64,000 bases of DNA from DASYPQ01 sp036006425. Lineage in GTDB: Bacteria; Planctomycetota; UBA1135; GCA-002686595. The first letter of the stretch is position 1; each line of letters starts with the position of its first letter. The stretch lies in NCBI GenBank assembly GCA_036006425.1, contig DASYPQ010000010.1, forward strand, positions 62,001-126,000, written 5' to 3'. A program made the translations under genes and the position numbers. Positions 61,168 to 64,000 of this stretch are shown here, piece after piece. The notes beneath the pieces are model-generated. The model did no database searches, had not been told where the DNA came from, and saw only the letters and a list, made by a program, of their open reading frames with translations.

Positions 61168-61467
61168 AGGCGTGTTCCGAAGGATGAGGGTTGCTTGGGG
61201 GCTTCGGTGTGCTCGAACATCTCCCCGCTGCGGGCAGACGGTCGACGCGCGAGCGATACAGATCGATAAGTCTTTGCCTTACAAGTACTTAGATGCGGAC
61301 TCGGACACGGGCCCGACCCTAGTCTTCGATCGGGGCAAAGGCCGAGTATGAACTCTCCAAAAGAGGGCTTCTCCAAAAAACTGCGCCGCTCAAACTCTAC
61401 CTGTTGTGGGGAACGAGCTTAGGGCGACACCAGGAATTGCGCACCGGTGGGAGCTCGGGACGCGGCC
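61168..61467. other. Intergenic region between murJ and nrdJ
   Basis: 300 bp, less GC-rich than its flanks. It should hold the nrdJ promoter and any murJ terminator. TTTTGGAGA occurs twice on the minus strand near 61350-61375. I found no B12 box, NrdR box or convincing -35/-10 pair, and the short open frame at 61164-61376 shows no family pattern. Confidence 0.5.
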
Positions 61468-63138
61468 CTACCGACCGCCGCGGAGACGCCCGACGAGGTG
61501 CTCCCATTCGGGGATGCGGAGGAGGTGCGCAAGCCCCGCAAAAAGCCCCACGGACGCGCCGATCGAGGCGAGGAGCGGCAGCGCCGGCGAGCCTTCGCCG
61601 CGGAGGATCTCGAAGAGCCCGCGCGCGACGAGGGTGCTCGCCCCGGCGGCGGCCAGCACGCGCAGGAGCCGCGGGAGGTAGGCCGCATCCGCTGGCGGCA
61701 GCCCGAGCCTCCCGCGCAGTCCGGGCACGAGCAGCCACAGATTCCCCCACGCGGTGATCGCGGTCGAGAGGGCCAGCCCGTCGATGTCCATGCCGAGCAC
61801 GCCGACGAAGAGAAGGTTCAGCGCGATGTTGGCGCCGAGCATCGCGACCGAGACGCGCACGGGCGTCTTGAACTCGCCGAGCGCGTAGAAGGTGCGCGCG
61901 ACGAGGCCCGCGGCACCCGCGGGGAGGATCGCGAGCGTGAGGCAGCGCAGGCCGGCCGCGGCACGGTGCACGCCCTCGATCCCGAACGCCCCGTGCCGGT
62001 AGACGACGGTGATGATCGGCTCCGCGAAGACGAGGAGACCGACGGTCGCCGGGATCGCGACGAAGGCGATCGCGTGCTGCGTCCGATCGTGCAGCGCGCG
62101 CACGCTGCCGAGCGCCTTCTGGTGACCCAGCGCCGTCAACGCGGGGAACACCGCGCTCGTCGCGGCGATCGAGATCAGCGACATCGGGAACTGCTGGATC
62201 CGCGTCGCGTAGTACAGCACGGACGCTCCGCCGCGATCGGCGAGCCCCATCGCCATCAGGCCGTCGACCATCACGTTGATCTGGTACACGGCGGCGCCGA
62301 GGGCGAGCGGCGCGCTCGCCCAGAGGATGGCGAGGACCTCGCGCGTCGGGACCGCGATCGACGGAGCTCCTGAGGAGGCAGTCGGACCCCGGATCAGTCC
62401 TTTCGAGAAGAGCGCCGGAACCTGGACTGCGAGGAGGACAGCGCCGGCGACGAGGACGAAACTCGCGAGCCACCGCGCCATGCCGGCCTGTCGCTGGAAC
62501 TCCGCGGCCTCGTCGCCGCCCGAGTGCGTCCACCCGAAGTGGATCGCCACGATGATCAACGCCGTGATCCACCACACGTTCATCACCACGGGCGCGAGGC
62601 TCGGCGACAGGAAGTGTCCGCGGACGTTGAGGGCGCCGCTGCACACCGCCGAGAGGCACACGAGGATCACGAACGGCAGCATGCGCACCGTGAGCTCGCG
62701 CACGAGCGCGGGGTGATCCCCGAGCCACGCGAAGTCGGTGAACGGCATCCGGTCGGGCAGCCAGTACACGACGAGCATCAGCACCCCGCAGAGGACGATC
62801 AGCAGGGATCCGACGATGCGCGCGATCGCGAGGAAGAGGCGCCGGCCGGCCTCGTCGCTGCCCTCGGCGTCGGCCTTCGTGAGCGCCGTCTGCAGCGCGG
62901 TCGACATCGCTCCTTCGCCGAGAAGGCTCCGGAAGAGGTTCGGCACGCGCCACGCCGTGACGAACGCGTCGTTGACCGCGGATGCGTCACCGAAGAGGAA
63001 CGCCGAGAACGCCTCGCGCGCGAAACCGATCAGGCGGCTCGAGAGCGTCAGCGCGGAGATCAGCGCCGTCCGGCCGACGAGGCCGCGGTGGCGTGCGACG
63101 ACGTCGGCCGCGCGCGCGGACTTCTCGCTCGCCTCCAT
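61468..63138 (-). CDS. murJ: Lipid II flippase MurJ/MviN
   Basis: 556 residues with about 14 membrane spans. The start SALTLSSRLIGFAREAFSAFLFG, the conserved AFVTAWRVPNLFRSLLGEGAMSTAL and the middle YQINVMVDGLMA with QQFPMSLISIAATSAVFPAL identify the MVF family. MurJ moves lipid II across the inner membrane for peptidoglycan synthesis, so the organism probably makes peptidoglycan. It starts 11 nt after the YqeY-family gene and likely belongs to one transcript with it and gyrA. Confidence 0.94.
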   Translation of the reverse strand: MEASEKSARAADVVARHRGLVGRTALISALTLSSRLIGFAREAFSAFLFGDASAVNDAFVTAWRVPNLFRSLLGEGAMSTALQTALTKADAEGSDEAGRRLFLAIARIVGSLLIVLCGVLMLVVYWLPDRMPFTDFAWLGDHPALVRELTVRMLPFVILVCLSAVCSGALNVRGHFLSPSLAPVVMNVWWITALIIVAIHFGWTHSGGDEAAEFQRQAGMARWLASFVLVAGAVLLAVQVPALFSKGLIRGPTASSGAPSIAVPTREVLAILWASAPLALGAAVYQINVMVDGLMAMGLADRGGASVLYYATRIQQFPMSLISIAATSAVFPALTALGHQKALGSVRALHDRTQHAIAFVAIPATVGLLVFAEPIITVVYRHGAFGIEGVHRAAAGLRCLTLAILPAGAAGLVARTFYALGEFKTPVRVSVAMLGANIALNLLFVGVLGMDIDGLALSTAITAWGNLWLLVPGLRGRLGLPPADAAYLPRLLRVLAAAGASTLVARGLFEILRGEGSPALPLLASIGASVGLFAGLAHLLRIPEWEHLVGRLRGGR

Positions 63139-63149
63139 GCCGGCTGCGC

Positions 63150-63593
63150 CTAGGTCAGAAGTTCCCCGAGGATCTTCTGAGCGAGCTTGCCGTCGACCCG
63201 GTTCTTGTTCCGCGCCATCAGGGCCTTCATCGCGACCCCGAGGTCCTTCTTCGACTGGATCCCGAGCTCCTTCAGGATGTCGCGCAGCGCCGCGCGCACC
63301 TCGTCCTCGGACATCGACTGCGGCAGGTAGCCCTGGAGCACGGCGAGCTCCGCGCGTTCCCGCGCGACCAGATCCTCCCGTCCGCCCTGCTGGAACTGCG
63401 CGATGCTCTCGTTGCGCATCTTGACCGCGCGCTGGCAGACGGCGAGCTCCTCGTCGACCGTCGGCTCGCGGCCGAGCTCGATCTCCTTGTTCTTCAGCTC
63501 GGAGAGGAGCATGCGCAGCGTGTCCCGCGCGACCTCGGCGCGGTCGCGCATCGCCTTCTTCATGTCTCCCTCGACGCGCTTGCGGATCTCCAT
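63150..63593 (-). CDS. GatB/YqeY family protein
   Basis: 147 residues, the normal size. It starts MEIRKRVEGDMKKAMRDR and contains ARDTLRMLLSELKNKEIE, LAVLQGYLPQSMSEDEV and the C-terminal helical part MKALMARNKNRVDGKLAQKIL, the tail-domain fold also found in GatB and related to tRNA binding. The stand-alone protein has no settled function. It lies 10 nt after gyrA and 11 nt before murJ. Confidence 0.93.
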   Translation of the reverse strand: MEIRKRVEGDMKKAMRDRAEVARDTLRMLLSELKNKEIELGREPTVDEELAVCQRAVKMRNESIAQFQQGGREDLVARERAELAVLQGYLPQSMSEDEVRAALRDILKELGIQSKKDLGVAMKALMARNKNRVDGKLAQKILGELLT

Positions 63594-63603
63594 GGGTGTG
63601 TCG

Positions 63604-64000
63604 CTAGCTCTCGTCCGAGGCTTCGTCGGCGTCGGGTGATTCCTCGGCGTCGGCCGGATCGCCGGCGTCGTCGTCGTTCCCGTTCACGAGCTCGGCCGGG
63701 CTCCGCGCCGCGACGGGGAGCACCGCGGGGGCGGCCTCCGCGTACTTCTCGAGATCCTGCTCGGACACGATCTCGAGCGCGACCAACCGGTCGGCGTCCT
63801 TCAGGTTCACGAGCCGCACTCCCTGCGTGTTGCGGCCCATCGTGCTGATCTCGGCGACCGGCGTGCGCACGAGCATCCCCGTCTGCGTGATGAAGAGGCA
63901 CTCGTCCCCGTCGCGCGCGAGGCCGACGCCGACGACGTCGCCGTTCCTGCCTTCCGTGCGGATGTTGATGACGCCCTGGCCGCCGCGGCCTTGCACCGGA
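63604..64000 (-). CDS. gyrA: DNA gyrase subunit A, C-terminal end (partial)
   Basis: The final 131 residues or so; the gene continues beyond the right edge. VQGRGGQGVINIRT and LFITQTGMLVRTPVAEIS, MGRNTQGVRLVNLK are GyrA C-terminal beta-pinwheel blades that wrap DNA. A 30-residue acidic tail (NGNDDDAGDPADAEESPDAD) ends the protein, as in many gyrases. ParC is the alternative, but the blade motifs fit GyrA better. Confidence 0.88.
   Translation of the reverse strand, partial: PVQGRGGQGVINIRTEGRNGDVVGVGLARDGDECLFITQTGMLVRTPVAEISTMGRNTQGVRLVNLKDADRLVALEIVSEQDLEKYAEAAPAVLPVAARSPAELVNGNDDDAGDPADAEESPDADEASDES

Noticed and set aside
61168..61467. Cobalamin riboswitch upstream of nrdJ
   Set aside because: I looked for the B12 box and the surrounding paired regions on the minus strand and saw none.

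Overview
The window is GC-rich chromosomal DNA with no rRNA, tRNA, IS element or CRISPR array that I could see. The best fit is a Planctomycetota-like bacterium. The reasons are secreted proteins that share a Cys-rich C-terminal module, ECF sigma factors fused through a membrane segment to large extracytoplasmic regions, and FG-GAP and BNR-type secreted proteins, alongside ordinary housekeeping genes. This is inference from gene style, not a database match.

Layout. 1-2784: a HEAT-repeat/cyclophilin fusion cut by the left edge, then a membrane-anchored trypsin-like protease. 2878-7086 (minus): a BNR/YCF48 protein and an FG-GAP protein, in DNA that looks less GC-rich than its surroundings. 7651-10769 (minus): prfB, with a programmed +1 frameshift at UGA, then a thioredoxin-like gene with an in-frame UGA at the first residue of its CxxC, then purH. 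10814-15482 (minus): an M24 peptidase, a membrane protein and an M1 peptidase. 15667-18846 (plus): three signalling proteins whose key catalytic residues are partly lost. 18865-25055: a FAD oxidoreductase, ispG, two hypotheticals, hemE and hemN. 25059-37035 (minus): a duplicated module, two ECF sigma-TM-carboxypeptidase-regulatory-domain fusions and two large secreted Cys-rich proteins with copied leaders and terminators, with aqpZ and a phzF-family gene between. 37293-48395: a sulfatase-like gene, then hemG-hemX-hemA-hemC-hemD-hemB with 4-base overlaps at most junctions, a membrane glycosyltransferase, a C2H2-like small protein and hemL. 48400-53237: an HMA protein, gmhA, a beta-propeller/di-heme cytochrome and rpiA. 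53369-57777: feoAB and a DsbD-type protein, again with an in-frame UGA at the first position of the thioredoxin CxxC. 57881-64000: a secreted hypothetical, nrdJ, murJ, a YqeY-family gene and the 3' end of gyrA.

The main result is that two genes usually read as broken (9254-9649 and 55840-57777) are most simply read as selenoproteins. In each, UGA replaces the first Cys of a thioredoxin CxxC (giving UGQC and UVVC), the frame continues to a normal C-terminus ending in TAG, and a 6-bp stem with a 5-nt loop lies just downstream, as in a bacterial SECIS. The first lies 3 nt after prfB, so one probable transcript would carry two different UGA recoding events beside the gene for the factor that terminates at UGA.

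Together, the heme genes cover glutamyl-tRNA to protoporphyrin by the C5 route (hemA, hemL, hemB, hemC, hemD, hemE, hemN and/or hemG); ferrochelatase is not in the window. feoAB would supply iron, and DsbD plus HemX would fit cytochrome maturation. Several genes have a TACACT-like -10 hexamer only 6-9 nt before the start codon, which suggests leaderless transcripts.
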